Shown one piece after another: positions 1-9,002 of a DNA stretch of 64,000 nucleotides. A program made the position numbers and the translations under genes. The stretch is taken from NCBI RefSeq assembly GCF_016772475.1, contig NZ_CP068595.1:4898001-4962000 (forward strand), read 5' to 3'. The stretch's first letter is position 1; each line of letters opens with the position of its first letter. The notes beneath the pieces are model-generated. The model had not been told where the DNA came from and did no database searches. It saw only the letters and a list, made by a program, of their open reading frames with translations. The stretch comes from Paenibacillus sonchi. Its GTDB lineage: Bacteria; Bacillota; Bacilli; Paenibacillales; Paenibacillaceae.

Positions 1-88
1 AATTCAATTCATCCTGCTTCAGAAAAGGTATCATATCCGGATACCATCTCATGACGATTGCTGACAGTTTTACCGTTTCCATTTCCAC
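1..88 (-). CDS. Partial CDS cut by left edge, unknown function
   Basis: Only the first 29 codons of a leftward gene are present; the rest lies outside the window. The proposed start is GTG at 88, with an in-frame ATG at 82 as an alternative. It follows an AAAGGGTGAT stretch that pairs well with the 16S rRNA 3' end. The peptide begins VEMETVKLSAIVMRW and shows no motif I recognise. It sits downstream of yitT on the same strand, about 170 bp away. Confidence 0.45.
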   Translation of the reverse strand, partial: MEMETVKLSAIVMRWYPDMIPFLKQDELN

Positions 89-255
89 AACAATCACCCT
101 TTCCTTTTTCGAATAGTGCTGAATTGAAATTCAGGTTCATCGGAAAACGAAGTGCCAGGAAAAAAGAGGGTAAATCACAATCTTCATGAAATTTGTAAGG
201 TCCTGCGTGACTCTAATATATCACAATTTTGAGGCAGGCGCATTTTTTCGGGAGC

Positions 256-1083
256 CTATCTTTTGCGGAAGGAGCCCATAACCCCGACCGTCTCTACAAT
301 GTTCACAAAAGCCTGGGGATCACTGTTCTTGATAATCCGCTTGAGCTCAGCAAGCTCATAACGTGTCGTTACTGTCATTAGCATGTCCCGTTCGATATGA
401 GAATAAGCGCCTTCGGTTTTAATTTTTGTAACGCCGCGCTGAAGCACCAGCAGCTGTTTCAGCAGTTCATCCGTCCGGGTTGTTACAATATATACGGTAA
501 CTTTGATATGGCTGATGTGAATGAGATCCACTACTCTGCCGGAGACGTAAATGGAAACCATAGAAGCCAGAGCTAAATTCCAGTTGTTGTCAAAATAGGC
601 TGCGGCAAGGATGACGAGGGCATTCATTCCCACAAGGACGTTGCCTATTGGAAAATCGCGGTATCGTGTGATGATGGACCCCAGGATATCAAATCCTCCG
701 GAAGAGCCGCCAACCCGGAAAGAGACACCGGCGCCCACACCCACAAGCACTCCGCCAAAAACCGAGGCCAGCAGCATGTCCGAAGCTACGGTTGTTGTTG
801 GAATGAGGGCCATCAGCCAGGTAGTTGCACCTACCGACAGAATGCTCATAACGATAAATCTCCGGCCCAGCTGAAACCAGCCAGCAACCAGCAAAGGCAC
901 ATTGAACAGCAGGTAGAGCAAACTAATGTTAAACGGAGTAAAGTAACCAACAAGCATGGCGAGCCCTGAGACTCCTCCGCTCAGCAGCCTGTGAGGGATC
1001 AAAAACAGATTGAAGCCGCATGCAATCATCGCTGAACCGAAGATAACCGCAAGGTAATTGCCGATTTGTTTTAGTTTTAACAA
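256..1083 (-). CDS. YitT family membrane protein (DUF161/DUF2179)
   Basis: A 275-residue protein of the YitT family, integral membrane proteins of Firmicutes with no firmly assigned substrate. About five or six hydrophobic segments fill residues 8-180, including the glycine-rich GGVLVGVGAGVSFRVGGSSG stretch typical of the family. The last 80 residues form the soluble DUF2179 domain, ending in a VNIVETVGVMGSF-type motif. The start is TTG at 1083, placed because AGAGGTGA lies six bases upstream. The gene is transcribed divergently from cshA across a 309-bp region. Family assignment is firm; transport activity is only inferred. Confidence 0.9.
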   Translation of the reverse strand: MLKLKQIGNYLAVIFGSAMIACGFNLFLIPHRLLSGGVSGLAMLVGYFTPFNISLLYLLFNVPLLVAGWFQLGRRFIVMSILSVGATTWLMALIPTTTVASDMLLASVFGGVLVGVGAGVSFRVGGSSGGFDILGSIITRYRDFPIGNVLVGMNALVILAAAYFDNNWNLALASMVSIYVSGRVVDLIHISHIKVTVYIVTTRTDELLKQLLVLQRGVTKIKTEGAYSHIERDMLMTVTTRYELAELKRIIKNSDPQAFVNIVETVGVMGSFRKR

Positions 1084-1157
1084 GCCAATTCACCTCTGAC
1101 ACGTAATGTAAGTAATGAAAGAAAGGAATACACTGGTATTCCTGATCGGGTTTGTGA

Positions 1158-1163
1158 TATAAT
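1158..1163 (+). promoter_or_regulatory. Candidate sigma-A -10 element for cshA, long leader downstream
   Basis: A perfect TATAAT is followed by about 220 nt before the cshA start. The -35 is poor. The leader can form two mutually exclusive hairpins that share GTCC at 1275-1278: one pairs it with GGAC at 1263-1266, the other with GGAC at 1317-1320. Long structured leaders are common on cold-inducible RNA helicase genes, so post-transcriptional control is a reasonable inference. The rest of the yitT-cshA gap shows no gene. Confidence 0.45.
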
Positions 1164-1392
1164 GTATAGGATATTCTTGAGTAGAACGTTACAATGGTAT
1201 TTTTGCATTGATTAGGAATGCAATGTACAATTGTTCAGGCGCATTCAAGTGGCCTGATCTTAGGACATCTTTTGGTCCCAATGCGAGCTAAACCATGCAG
1301 AGAATCCGGCATGATTGGACAGCCTATAAATGTGTTTACCGCTACTTAAGAATACAGACAAGCATGTGGAATGTCCACTGTATAGAAGGAGC

Positions 1393-3039
1393 ATGAATAA
1401 TTTGAAAACATTCGCAGAATTCGGCCTGGAGCCAAAAGTGCTTCAAGCAATCACAGAGCTTGGATTTGAGGAAGCAACACCCATTCAGGAGCAGGCGATT
1501 CCGATTGCGTTGACCGGATCGGATCTTATCGGCCAGGCGCAGACCGGTACAGGTAAAACCGCTGCTTTCGGGATTCCCCTCATCTCCAAAATCGCCCGGG
1601 AAGAAGAGAAAATCCTTGCACTTGTCATGACGCCGACACGTGAGCTTGCGATTCAGGTAGCTGAGGAAATCGGCAAATTGACCCGCTTCAAAGGACTCCG
1701 CTCCCTGGCCATTTACGGCGGGCAGGATATCGGCCGCCAGATCCGCGGCCTGAAGAAGAGACCGCAGATCATCATCGGTACACCTGGACGGCTTCTGGAC
1801 CACATTAACCGCAAAACCATCCGCCTCGATGATGTCCAGACCATTGTGCTGGACGAAGCTGACGAAATGCTGGATATGGGCTTCATGGAAGACATCCAGA
1901 CGATTCTCAAGCTTGTACCGGAAGAACGCCAGACCATGCTGTTCTCAGCTACAATGCCTCCTAACATTCAACGTCTTGCCCAGCAGTTCCTGAAGAATCC
2001 GCAGCATGTTTCCGTAATCCCGAAACAAATCAGCGCACCTCTGATTGACCAGGCTTATATTGAGGTTCCTGAGCGCCAGAAGTTCGAAGCTCTGAGCCGC
2101 CTGATTGACATGGAATCCCCTGATTTGGCGATCGTATTCGGCCGCACCAAACGCCGGGTTGACGAGCTGGCTGAAGGATTGCAAAAACGCGGTTATTCCG
2201 CAGACGGGCTGCATGGCGACTTGTCCCAGAATCAGCGGGATGCCGTAATGCGCAAATTCCGTGACGGCAGCATAGATGTGCTTGTTGCTACAGACGTTGC
2301 AGCCCGCGGACTCGACGTTTCCGGTGTAACTCATGTTATCAACTTTGACCTGCCGCAGGATCCTGAGAGCTATGTACACCGTATCGGCCGTACAGGCCGT
2401 GCCGGCAAGGAAGGGACTGCCTGGTCTTTCGTGACCCCGCGCGAGATGGATCACCTGCATCTGATTGAACGTGTTACGCGTCACCGTATTACCCGCAAAC
2501 CGCTGCCGACAATGGCTGAGGCTATCGAAGGCAAGCAGCGCATTACTGCTGAACGTTTGCTGGCAATGGTTGAAGGCGGCGGCGAGCTGAACGAATACAA
2601 AGGCATCGCCATTCAGCTTCTGGAGCAATATGATTCAGTTCAACTGCTGACAGCGGCTATGAAGCTGCTTACCGGCGACACCAAGGATGCCCAGGTTGAA
2701 TTGACACCGGAAGATCCGATCCGTGTCAAACGCCGTGGCGGCAAGAATGACATCCGCAGCGGACGCAAGCCGAACGGCGGATATGGCGGCAACCGCACAG
2801 GTTCCGGAAGCGGCGGCGGATACCGTGGCAACCGTGATAATGCGAGCGGCGGCAGCCGTGGCGGTTACAGCAGTGGATACGGCAGCGGCAGCGGCGGATA
2901 TGGCGGCGGCTACAAAGGCAACCGTGATTCCGGTGCAGGCCGTGATGGCGGTGCTGGACGCAGCGGGGACCGCAAACCCTACACACGTCCAAGCAGCACA
3001 AGCACACGTCCGGCTAAGCGCGATGATTACGATATCTAA
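1393..3039 (+). CDS. cshA: DEAD-box ATP-dependent RNA helicase, CshA-like
   Basis: A 548-residue RNA helicase that unwinds RNA duplexes in mRNA decay, ribosome assembly and cold adaptation. Visible motifs: Q motif around 31-36, Walker A AQTGTGKT 49-56, PTREL near 81, DEAD 154-157, SAT 185-187 and HRIGRTGR in the second RecA domain. A middle dimerisation-like segment follows. The C-terminus, roughly the last 85 residues, is a Gly/Arg/Ser/Tyr-rich tail with RGG/GGYGG-type repeats, expected to bind RNA. ATG at 1393 is chosen because AGAAGGAGC precedes it and similarity to the family begins there; an upstream in-frame ATG at 1330 lacks a site. A strong terminator follows directly. Confidence 0.93.
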   Translation: MNNLKTFAEFGLEPKVLQAITELGFEEATPIQEQAIPIALTGSDLIGQAQTGTGKTAAFGIPLISKIAREEEKILALVMTPTRELAIQVAEEIGKLTRFKGLRSLAIYGGQDIGRQIRGLKKRPQIIIGTPGRLLDHINRKTIRLDDVQTIVLDEADEMLDMGFMEDIQTILKLVPEERQTMLFSATMPPNIQRLAQQFLKNPQHVSVIPKQISAPLIDQAYIEVPERQKFEALSRLIDMESPDLAIVFGRTKRRVDELAEGLQKRGYSADGLHGDLSQNQRDAVMRKFRDGSIDVLVATDVAARGLDVSGVTHVINFDLPQDPESYVHRIGRTGRAGKEGTAWSFVTPREMDHLHLIERVTRHRITRKPLPTMAEAIEGKQRITAERLLAMVEGGGELNEYKGIAIQLLEQYDSVQLLTAAMKLLTGDTKDAQVELTPEDPIRVKRRGGKNDIRSGRKPNGGYGGNRTGSGSGGGYRGNRDNASGGSRGGYSSGYGSGSGGYGGGYKGNRDSGAGRDGGAGRSGDRKPYTRPSSTSTRPAKRDDYDI

Positions 3040-3060
3040 TCAGCAGCACAGCTGACACAA

Positions 3061-3097
3061 GAAGACGAGCGGCCGCAAGGCGCCCTCGTCTTCTTTT
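3061..3097 (+). terminator. Rho-independent terminator of cshA
   Basis: GAAGACGAG pairs perfectly with CTCGTCTTC around a GC-rich loop, followed by TTTTT. Confidence 0.88.
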
Positions 3098-3109
3098 TGC
3101 TTGCTTGAT

Positions 3110-3202
3110 TTAGACGAAAGTGCGAGTGATGATGACAAGCAGAATGAAGAGGACAAGAATCGTGCCTGTCGAAGTAAACGGATTACAACAAGGTGAAGAC
3201 AT
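3110..3202 (-). CDS. 30-residue hydrophobic mini-protein, YjcZ/SscA-like
   Basis: A very small gene: ATG at 3202, stop at 3110, 30 residues. AAGGAGGTTGAC lies just upstream and is an excellent ribosome binding site. The peptide has a Cys/Pro-rich head (MSSPCCNPF) followed by one hydrophobic helix (ILVLFILLVIIT). This layout matches the YjcZ-type sporulation proteins of Bacillales, many of which are made in the mother cell and end up in the spore coat. The gene is convergent with cshA. Assignment rests on size and layout, not on a diagnostic motif. Confidence 0.7.
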   Translation of the reverse strand: MSSPCCNPFTSTGTILVLFILLVIITRTFV

Positions 3203-3379
3203 GAGGTCAACCTCCTTCAGAAATGGTAATTTTGTGGTTACGATTCTAATATATGGACTCATCTCCAAGACTGCTTAGACATTGACCCAGAATCGTAAAC
3301 TTGGGCGCTGGAAAAGTCCGGGTCAAATAGGGTATAGTTAAGATACGCAGTATGCGCGAGACAGACAGGAGGAAGGGAA

Positions 3380-4195
3380 TTGGAGTTTAAGGGAGCAATG
3401 GGCGGTTTATACCGCATCACGGAGTGGATATCACGTATTGCCTTCAGCAATATTTTGTGGGCGCTATGTTCGATTCCGTTTCTGTTTATCGCAGTGACAA
3501 AAATGATCATGCTGGGTTCGGGAGCAGGGGGACCCAATGAACAGATCACACTCAACTGGGTACTTGGCATTTTGGCACCTTTCACTGTTTTTCCGGCAAC
3601 GGCAGCGTTGTTTACCGTTGTGCGCAAATGGGTGATGGGCAATACGGATGTCAGCACATTCCGCACTTTTTTTCAGGGGTACAAAGAGAACTATTTGAAG
3701 AGCATGCTTGGAGGCGGTATCTATACCCTGCTGACTGTCATTATGTACGTGGATGTAACCGTATATATGACGCAGATGGCCAATTTTAAAATTGTGGGCA
3801 TTCTAATGCTGGTGCTGATGATTATTTTGTTCGTCTCTATGTTTAATTTCTTCTCGATTGTGGTTCATTATCAAATGACCTTCAAGGAAGTGGTGACCAA
3901 TTCGATTCTGCTGACCATCGCACGGCCGATTCGAGTGTTCTCGACACTTATTGGTGCAGCGGTTCTCGTCTATATAGGTCTGCGGTATCCGGTGCTTTAT
4001 GCGATCTGTATTCCGACACTGGTTTCGATGCTGGCCTTCTTTAATTTCTATGCCACATACAACAAGCTTCAAGAGCAGGTGGAGAAGAAGAAACAAGAGG
4101 AAGAACTGGCTGCCTTGGAGGCTGCGGAGAAAGAAGCCGATGATGACGATGATCAGTCAGAAGATGAGAGCGATAAAGATCTCAAGCGCATCTAA
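3380..4195 (+). CDS. YesL family membrane protein (DUF624)
   Basis: A 271-residue integral membrane protein of the YesL/DUF624 family, often encoded near sugar uptake and two-component genes in Bacillales; no biochemical role is established. The N-terminus MEFKGAMGGLYRITEWISR and the following TM helix are typical. Four further hydrophobic segments run to about residue 225. The last 40 residues are strongly charged, Lys/Glu-rich and then Asp/Glu-rich, longer than in most relatives and probably a cytoplasmic tail. The start is TTG at 3380 behind AGGAGGAAGGGAA. It appears monocistronic. Confidence 0.82.
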   Translation: MEFKGAMGGLYRITEWISRIAFSNILWALCSIPFLFIAVTKMIMLGSGAGGPNEQITLNWVLGILAPFTVFPATAALFTVVRKWVMGNTDVSTFRTFFQGYKENYLKSMLGGGIYTLLTVIMYVDVTVYMTQMANFKIVGILMLVLMIILFVSMFNFFSIVVHYQMTFKEVVTNSILLTIARPIRVFSTLIGAAVLVYIGLRYPVLYAICIPTLVSMLAFFNFYATYNKLQEQVEKKKQEEELAALEAAEKEADDDDDQSEDESDKDLKRI

Positions 4196-4263
4196 GATGG
4201 CGAGACAGAAGCTGTGATTAGAGATTGGATTTTGATTCCGGTGTTAATTAAAGCGCATACAGG

Positions 4264-4292
4264 TTTACTTTTTCGTCAAAACGCAATATAAT
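4264..4292 (+). promoter_or_regulatory. Sigma-A promoter of the 6S RNA gene
   Basis: TTTACT at 4264-4269 and TATAAT at 4287-4292 are separated by exactly 17 bp. Transcription would start near 4299, where the conserved 6S stem begins. Confidence 0.75.
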
Positions 4293-4298
4293 ATGTGT

Positions 4299-4489
4299 AA
4301 TTCCTGCGATGTTCGTTACGGTTGCTCGTTGTTTTGAACCAATGATAATGTCTTGGGAGATCTACATGAAGCGCAGCTGAACAGCCCTGTCTATACGACC
4401 TGGGGAATTCAAAAACGACTTCTGCGGTCACCCACCTGCTCTAGCAGGTTCAGAAGACACTGTAGCCGGACGGCATAGGCGGGTTTTTC
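4299..4489 (+). ncRNA. ssrS: 6S RNA (SsrS/BsrA-like)
   Basis: A transcript of about 190 nt, the normal 6S length, is defined by a strong promoter and a T-run. 6S RNA mimics an open promoter and sequesters sigma-A RNA polymerase. The ends pair: CCTGC near 4303 with GCGGG near 4480, then TGTTCG with the CGGACGGCA region. A long internal arm pairs TCGTTGTTTTGAA near 4327 with TTCAAAAACGA near 4410, flanking an open bubble. The 3' side of the bubble carries the small hairpin ACCTGC-TCTA-GCAGGT near 4436-4451, as in Firmicutes 6S RNAs. The call is by structure and size; a covariance search would settle it. Confidence 0.7.
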
Positions 4490-4504
4490 TACTGTTATTG
4501 ACAA

Positions 4505-4549
4505 GGTACCCTGTTTTCCCGCTTGGCTGCGGATACGGGGTGCCTTTTT
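4505..4549 (+). terminator. Second hairpin with T-run downstream of the 6S RNA
   Basis: GGTACCC pairs with GGGTGCC (one G-T pair) and a CCTTTTTG run follows. It lies about 15 nt after the 6S 3' end, so it could be a back-up terminator or the end of a slightly longer precursor. Confidence 0.6.
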
Positions 4550-4653
4550 GTGTATAGTATCAATTATTGAAAGTGAGCAATGCCCTTTTGTTCCGGGGAT
4601 AAGAATGTTACACTTAGACTATTGAACTTGGGATTTGAAGAGGGGGAAGTATT

Positions 4654-5043
4654 TTGTCGTTGAAAAGAACCTTGGTCGGTTTATTTCGCAGTCATGACGG
4701 TACAAGCGACCGTGCAAAAGACCCTGCATTAAAGACGCGTTACTACAATCTTTCCAGAGACAAAGCGTGGGATGAAGTATCCTCGACGCTGAAGAAGATT
4801 CCTGGTTACAAAGTCCTGCATGAAGTGGAGTCCGTAGGGGAAATCACCTTGGAAAAAAGAACAGGCTTCGGCCGGACGCTGGACATTACCGTGTCCGTGT
4901 TGAACACTTCGCCGGTTCGCTGTGCGGTTGATATCTATTCCGCATCCAGAGGATCGCTCGGAGACCTGGGAGCCAATTACCGTGTTATTCAACGCTTATA
5001 TCAGTCACTGGATAAGAAGCTCGGCAAATATAAAGTGGACTGA
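4654..5043 (+). CDS. Conserved small cytosolic protein, function unknown
   Basis: A 129-residue protein with no signal peptide or membrane segment. It begins with TTG at 4654 behind GAAGAGGGGGAAG. The pattern of alternating hydrophobic strands with AWDEVSSTLKKIPGYKVLHEV and a later FGRTLDITVSVLN loosely recalls DUF1499-type folds, but I would not assign it. It is basic and ends KKLGKYKVD. It stands alone between the 6S RNA locus and a bidirectional terminator. Confidence 0.7.
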   Translation: MSLKRTLVGLFRSHDGTSDRAKDPALKTRYYNLSRDKAWDEVSSTLKKIPGYKVLHEVESVGEITLEKRTGFGRTLDITVSVLNTSPVRCAVDIYSASRGSLGDLGANYRVIQRLYQSLDKKLGKYKVD

Positions 5044-5123
5044 GGAACACAGCATTCTATTGTTCTTGGATTGTATGCGGTTTCGGGTGTTCTTCGAACA
5101 ATCTTTGGTATCGCCTAATAAAC

Positions 5124-5160
5124 AAAAAGCGGGAGAAGGATGACCTTCTGCCGCTTTTTT
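5124..5160. terminator. Bidirectional terminator between convergent genes
   Basis: AAAAAGCGG and CCGCTTTTTT enclose the inner stem AGAAGG/CCTTCT. A-run and T-run on the two sides allow use by the 129-residue gene and by tpx. Confidence 0.85.
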
Positions 5161-5206
5161 ACACAGATTCGAGTGTATTCGCTGAAATATTTGTCTAACT
5201 GCTGTG

Positions 5207-5725
5207 TTACAGCAGTTCTTTTACAGCTGCTACAGCAGCTTCATAGTTCGGGTGCTCAGCCATCTCAGCCAGATATTCTACATAGGCAACGGTATCATTT
5301 TTGTCGATAACGAAGATGGAACGCATATCGAGGCGGAATTCCTTGATCAGGACCCCATAGGCCAGTCCAAAAGAAGCGTCTTTATGGTCAGACAGGGTAA
5401 TGACCCGGTCAATGCCGGCAGCGCCGCACCAGCGGGCTTGGGCGAAAGGGAGGTCCATACTGATGGTGAGTATGACCACATCGTCACCAAGTTCTGCAGC
5501 TTCTGTATTGAAGCGGCGGGTCTGCGCATCGCATACACCGGTATCCAGAGAAGGCACAACGCTGATCAGCTTGATTTTACCGGCATAATCGCTGAGGGAC
5601 GCGTCTTCCAAAAGATTCTTGCTTACCACAAAACCGGGCGCGGTATCGCCGGCTTTCAGCTCTGGCCCTACGAGAGTAATGGGGTTGCCCTTGAAAGTGG
5701 CTGCACCTGTTCTTTCTTGCGTCAT
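5207..5725 (-). CDS. tpx: Thiol peroxidase (atypical 2-Cys peroxiredoxin)
   Basis: A 172-residue Tpx enzyme that reduces H2O2 and organic hydroperoxides using thioredoxin. The peroxidatic cysteine is C65 in PSLDTGVCD, with the conserved Thr three residues before it. The resolving cysteine is C100 in ARWCG; the 35-residue spacing is that of the family. Length is normal. ATG at 5725 follows GGAGGAAACAAGG. It is convergent with the small gene upstream in coordinates and divergent from the rhomboid gene. Its likely reductant partner, a thioredoxin, is encoded elsewhere in the window near 37.0 kb. Confidence 0.95.
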   Translation of the reverse strand: MTQERTGAATFKGNPITLVGPELKAGDTAPGFVVSKNLLEDASLSDYAGKIKLISVVPSLDTGVCDAQTRRFNTEAAELGDDVVILTISMDLPFAQARWCGAAGIDRVITLSDHKDASFGLAYGVLIKEFRLDMRSIFVIDKNDTVAYVEYLAEMAEHPNYEAAVAAVKELL

Positions 5726-5841
5726 ATCCTTGTTTCCTCCTTGAATGGTATGATTGGATTCTTACTGCCACAATAAATTATAATCTTTTTAGAAGCTTAA
5801 TGTCCAACGGGGACACATTATGATACATAAGGGATGGTGCT

Positions 5842-6468
5842 ATGATCTTTATAAGGTATGAGAAATGGAAAGGATACATCCGCTATTATCCGGTGACTTG
5901 TATCCTGATTCTGCTGAATGTGCTGATGTTCATTGTGCTTACCGCCAACGGCGGCTCGACCAATCTGGAAACATTATTGAAATACGGGGCTACGCTGAAT
6001 GCCGGTCCGGAAATGGACGAGATGTGGCGTTATGTGACGGCGACCTTTTTGCATAACGGATTTGCCCATTTATTTTTTAACTGCTTTGCGCTTCTGGTGT
6101 TTGCTCCGCCGCTTGAGCGGCTGATGGGCTGGTGGCGTTATGCGCTGCTCTACATGGCCGGCGGCTACATTGCCAATTATCTGTCCGTGGTCTTCAGCAG
6201 CCGTTCGGTTGAGGATGTGGCTACAGTCTCTGTAGGCGCGTCAGGTGCAATTTATGCCGTCTACGGCGCGTTTCTCTATATTGCCCTCCTGCAGAGAGGA
6301 ATGATGGACGAGAACTCGCGTAAGACACTTTACGGCCTACTGGTGATTGGGAGCATTATGTCCTTTGCTAATCCATACGTCAATTGGATGGCGCATCTCA
6401 GCGGCCTGGCCGCCGGTTTTTTCCTGTATGGACTGATTATTCGTATTTTCAAAAGAAGCCGACGATAG
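5842..6468 (+). CDS. Rhomboid family intramembrane serine protease
   Basis: A 208-residue polytopic membrane protein with a complete rhomboid active site: the HxxxN motif (H76, N80), the nucleophile S134 within GASG and the partner H185 in WMAHLSG. Six hydrophobic segments fit the minimal bacterial rhomboid core. Rhomboids cleave single-pass membrane proteins inside the bilayer; the substrate here is unknown. ATG at 5842 follows AAGGGATGG. The gene ends 13 bp before the LysR regulator and is probably co-transcribed with it. Confidence 0.92.
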   Translation: MIFIRYEKWKGYIRYYPVTCILILLNVLMFIVLTANGGSTNLETLLKYGATLNAGPEMDEMWRYVTATFLHNGFAHLFFNCFALLVFAPPLERLMGWWRYALLYMAGGYIANYLSVVFSSRSVEDVATVSVGASGAIYAVYGAFLYIALLQRGMMDENSRKTLYGLLVIGSIMSFANPYVNWMAHLSGLAAGFFLYGLIIRIFKRSRR

Positions 6469-6481
6469 GAGAGGTTCTCAA

Positions 6482-7396
6482 GTGGAACTCAGACAGCTGC
6501 AATATTTTTTAAAGGTTGCTCAGAAGGAGCATGTAACAAGAGCTGCGGAGGAATTGCATGTCGCGCAATCCGCAGTAAGCCGCCAGATTCATCAGCTGGA
6601 GCAGGAGCTTGGTGTCGACTTGTTCATGCAGAAGGGGCGTAACCTGCAGCTGACACCAGTGGGGCAGCTCTTTTGCAAAAGGGTGGAATCCGTGCTCAAG
6701 GAACTGGAGCGTTCTGTGGCGGAGGTCCATGAATTTCTGGACCCGGAACGCGGTGAGATCCGTATCGGATTTCCCCACAGTCTGGGAACGCATTTGATCC
6801 CTTCGATCGTGGCGGAATTCCGGAAATACTATCCGCATGTGAAATTCCGCTTCAAGCAAGGGTCATACCCTTCCCTCATTAAGGATGTAATTTCTGGAGA
6901 GGTGGACTTGGCCTTTGTCTCCCCTTTTCCGGAGAACGATGAGCATGTGGCCGGGGATATTGTGATGACCGAGGAACTGTTTGCCATCCTTCCGCAGAAT
7001 CATCCGCTGGCCGGGGAGAAGGTCATCCGGCTGGAGCAGCTGCGGGAAGAGAAGTTTGTTCTGTTCAGCCAGGGATATTCACTAAGGCCGATCGTGTGGC
7101 AGGCCTGCCTCCAGGCGGGCTTCAAACCCCAGATAGCCTTTGAAGGCGGAGAAACGGACACCATACGCGGTTTGGTCGCTGCGGGCATGGGGGTGAGCCT
7201 GCTCCCGGAGATGGCTCTGTATCAGACCAATCCGATGCAGCCTGCGCAGGTACGGGTCGTAGAGCCCCCTGTAACCAGGACGGTCGGGCTCATCCACCGG
7301 GCTGATGGCAAGCTGCCCTTGGTGGCCCGGTCCTTCCGGACCTTTCTGCTGACCTATTTCAGAGACAGAAATAACAATACCCCGGTAGGCTCCTAG
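6482..7396 (+). CDS. LysR family transcriptional regulator
   Basis: A 304-residue LTTR. Residues 1-60 form the winged helix-turn-helix (MELRQLQYFLKVAQ... AAEELHVAQSAVSRQIHQLE); residues 90-295 form the two-lobed effector-binding domain. GTG at 6482 is the start, behind AGGAGAGG. The gene follows the rhomboid gene by 13 bp. LysR proteins usually control a divergent neighbour, but none is adjacent here, so the regulon cannot be read from context. The sequence resembles the CysL/YwfK-like regulators of Bacillales only in general terms. Its stop codon lies inside the terminator hairpin. Confidence 0.9.
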   Translation: MELRQLQYFLKVAQKEHVTRAAEELHVAQSAVSRQIHQLEQELGVDLFMQKGRNLQLTPVGQLFCKRVESVLKELERSVAEVHEFLDPERGEIRIGFPHSLGTHLIPSIVAEFRKYYPHVKFRFKQGSYPSLIKDVISGEVDLAFVSPFPENDEHVAGDIVMTEELFAILPQNHPLAGEKVIRLEQLREEKFVLFSQGYSLRPIVWQACLQAGFKPQIAFEGGETDTIRGLVAAGMGVSLLPEMALYQTNPMQPAQVRVVEPPVTRTVGLIHRADGKLPLVARSFRTFLLTYFRDRNNNTPVGS

Positions 7397-7410
7397 CCTC
7401 CGGGGTATTT
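7376..7410. terminator. Terminator overlapping the lysR stop codon
   Basis: AATACCCCGG pairs with CCGGGGTATT around a 14-nt loop holding the TAG stop. The symmetric ends suggest it also serves the convergent yugP gene. Confidence 0.82.
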
Positions 7411-7457
7411 GTTATCTGGTTCATGTTATTGTGGTGTCGAGTGTGCCGTTATCCAGC

Positions 7458-8135
7458 TTAGTCGCGGTTTCCGAGGAACATGGTGATCAGACGCAGCAGC
7501 TCAAGCAAGGAGACCAGAGCTGCGGCTACGTAAGTCAGGGCTGCCGCATTCAGCACCTTCGCCACACCGCGTTCTTCTTCGTTGCGGATATACCCTTGCT
7601 CAACCATGACCTGACGCGCCCGGTTGCTGGCGTTGAATTCTACGGGGAGCGTTACGAGCTGGAAGGCAACGGCAGCTGAAAAGAAGATGATGCCGAGGCC
7701 GATCAGGTTAAAAGAGCTGAATAGGAAACCTGCCAGCAGCATAAAAGGTGCGACACCCGAAGCGATATTGACTACCGGGAACATCCGGTGGCGCAGCGTA
7801 AGCATCGGATAATGAACTTTGTGCTGGATCGCGTGGCCAACCTCATGGCACGCTACAGAGATGGCTGCGATGGAACGTTCGTAATATACCGGCTCTGACA
7901 AACGCACGACCCGGTGAATAGGGTCGTAGTGGTCGGAAAGAGCGCCGCGGACGGGCTCAATCGGCACATCCCCCAGACCGTTGGCGTCGAGCATCCGCCG
8001 CGCCGCATCATAGCCGGTCATTCCGCTGGTATTGGCTACCTTGGCCCATTTATTGAAATTGCCCTTCACCCGAAATTGTGCCCACAATGAAAATAGAAAA
8101 GCGATTATTACCAACAGGTACATCAATGGCATCAT
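7458..8135 (-). CDS. YugP-type zinc metallopeptidase
   Basis: A 225-residue membrane-anchored protein of the YugP family. The zinc motif HEVGH lies at 97-101 in VACHEVGHAIQH. Hydrophobic segments occur at residues 3-20, about 120-140, 142-165 and near the C-terminus. Members are predicted membrane metalloproteases; substrates are not established. ATG at 8135 follows GGAGGAATGAC. A merR gene lies 32 bp upstream on the same strand, so the two are likely one operon. Confidence 0.9.
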   Translation of the reverse strand: MMPLMYLLVIIAFLFSLWAQFRVKGNFNKWAKVANTSGMTGYDAARRMLDANGLGDVPIEPVRGALSDHYDPIHRVVRLSEPVYYERSIAAISVACHEVGHAIQHKVHYPMLTLRHRMFPVVNIASGVAPFMLLAGFLFSSFNLIGLGIIFFSAAVAFQLVTLPVEFNASNRARQVMVEQGYIRNEEERGVAKVLNAAALTYVAAALVSLLELLRLITMFLGNRD

Positions 8136-8167
8136 ATGTCATTCCTCCACTATAGTTAATAAGCTGA

Positions 8168-8599
8168 TTACATTGGCGGACCTTGCGTGAGCAGGAGCTT
8201 GATTGCTTCCATGCAGGCAACTCCTTGTGGAAGAAGCGCGGCCAGTGCACGTCTGGCCTGAACGGGCTTCAAACCGCTGATGACAGGTTCAAGCGCCTTC
8301 ACCTCACGCTCCAACCGCTGCATTTGCAGCTCTAGCTCCGCTAATCTGTCCGAAACGTCATTTTCGGAGGTGGCTGCATTCCACTTGCTCATCATGGATT
8401 TGATCTCATCCAATGTATATTTCTCTTGCTTTAGTTGATTAATACGCTCCAAAGCGACAAGGGTTTCATGGCTGTACAACCGGTAATTTTTAACACTTCT
8501 TGATTCCGGTGCAATCAATCCCAGCTTCGTATAATAATCAATGGTCCGTTCGCTGGTATGGGCGGCTTTGGCCAGTTCGCCAATCCGGTAAAGGGTCAT
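8168..8599 (-). CDS. MerR family transcriptional regulator
   Basis: A 143-residue MerR protein. Residues 3-70 hold the winged HTH (YRIGELAKAAHTSERTIDYYTKLGLI) and a wing with NYRLYS. A helical region follows at 85-115, rich in Leu, Glu and Arg, as in the MerR dimerisation coil. No effector cysteines are obvious. The start is placed at ATG 8599, where family similarity begins, with GGGG close upstream. A GTG six codons earlier is a weaker alternative. It is followed by yugP, a likely target. Confidence 0.85.
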   Translation of the reverse strand: MTLYRIGELAKAAHTSERTIDYYTKLGLIAPESRSVKNYRLYSHETLVALERINQLKQEKYTLDEIKSMMSKWNAATSENDVSDRLAELELQMQRLEREVKALEPVISGLKPVQARRALAALLPQGVACMEAIKLLLTQGPPM

Positions 8600-8951
8600 A
8601 TCCCCATGGTCTCTCACCTCGTTGAATGAATTCGTTGGATCGGAAGGATATATTTTCTTTCTATAATAATAGAGCATACTTAATGATAGCAAATCACAAA
8701 CCGTACAGTCAAACGTCATACTTACTTTAAGTATATGATGGGAATAGCATAAGATGCCTGTATGGCTGCCCTTATATTCAGCGTATGCAATTCACTTGGA
8801 AGGGTTTAAAAGCGCCGGCGAAATATATTACATATCATGTTAACTTATATTATGAAATCACTTATTAACATTGTAGCAAATGAAGGGGATGTCCATTTTC
8901 GCAGAAAACATGAGCTTCCATAAATAAATTAAGACATCCAAAAAAATAGTC

Positions 8952-8981
8952 TTGTCAATTTACCTGACTTCTGATTATAAT
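8952..8981 (+). promoter_or_regulatory. Sigma-A promoter of the amt operon
   Basis: TTGTCA at 8952-8957 and TATAAT at 8976-8981, 18 bp apart. The transcript would start near 8988, so translation starts before that point are excluded. The 350 bp upstream of this promoter, back to the merR gene, holds no gene that I can support. Confidence 0.7.
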
Positions 8982-9002
8982 GACATTAAGAGTTTCATGC
9001 TT

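Noticed and set aside
2640..3055. Overlapping frames in the Gly/Arg-rich end of cshA
   Set aside because: They are shadows of the repetitive codons in the helicase tail, without starts or homology.
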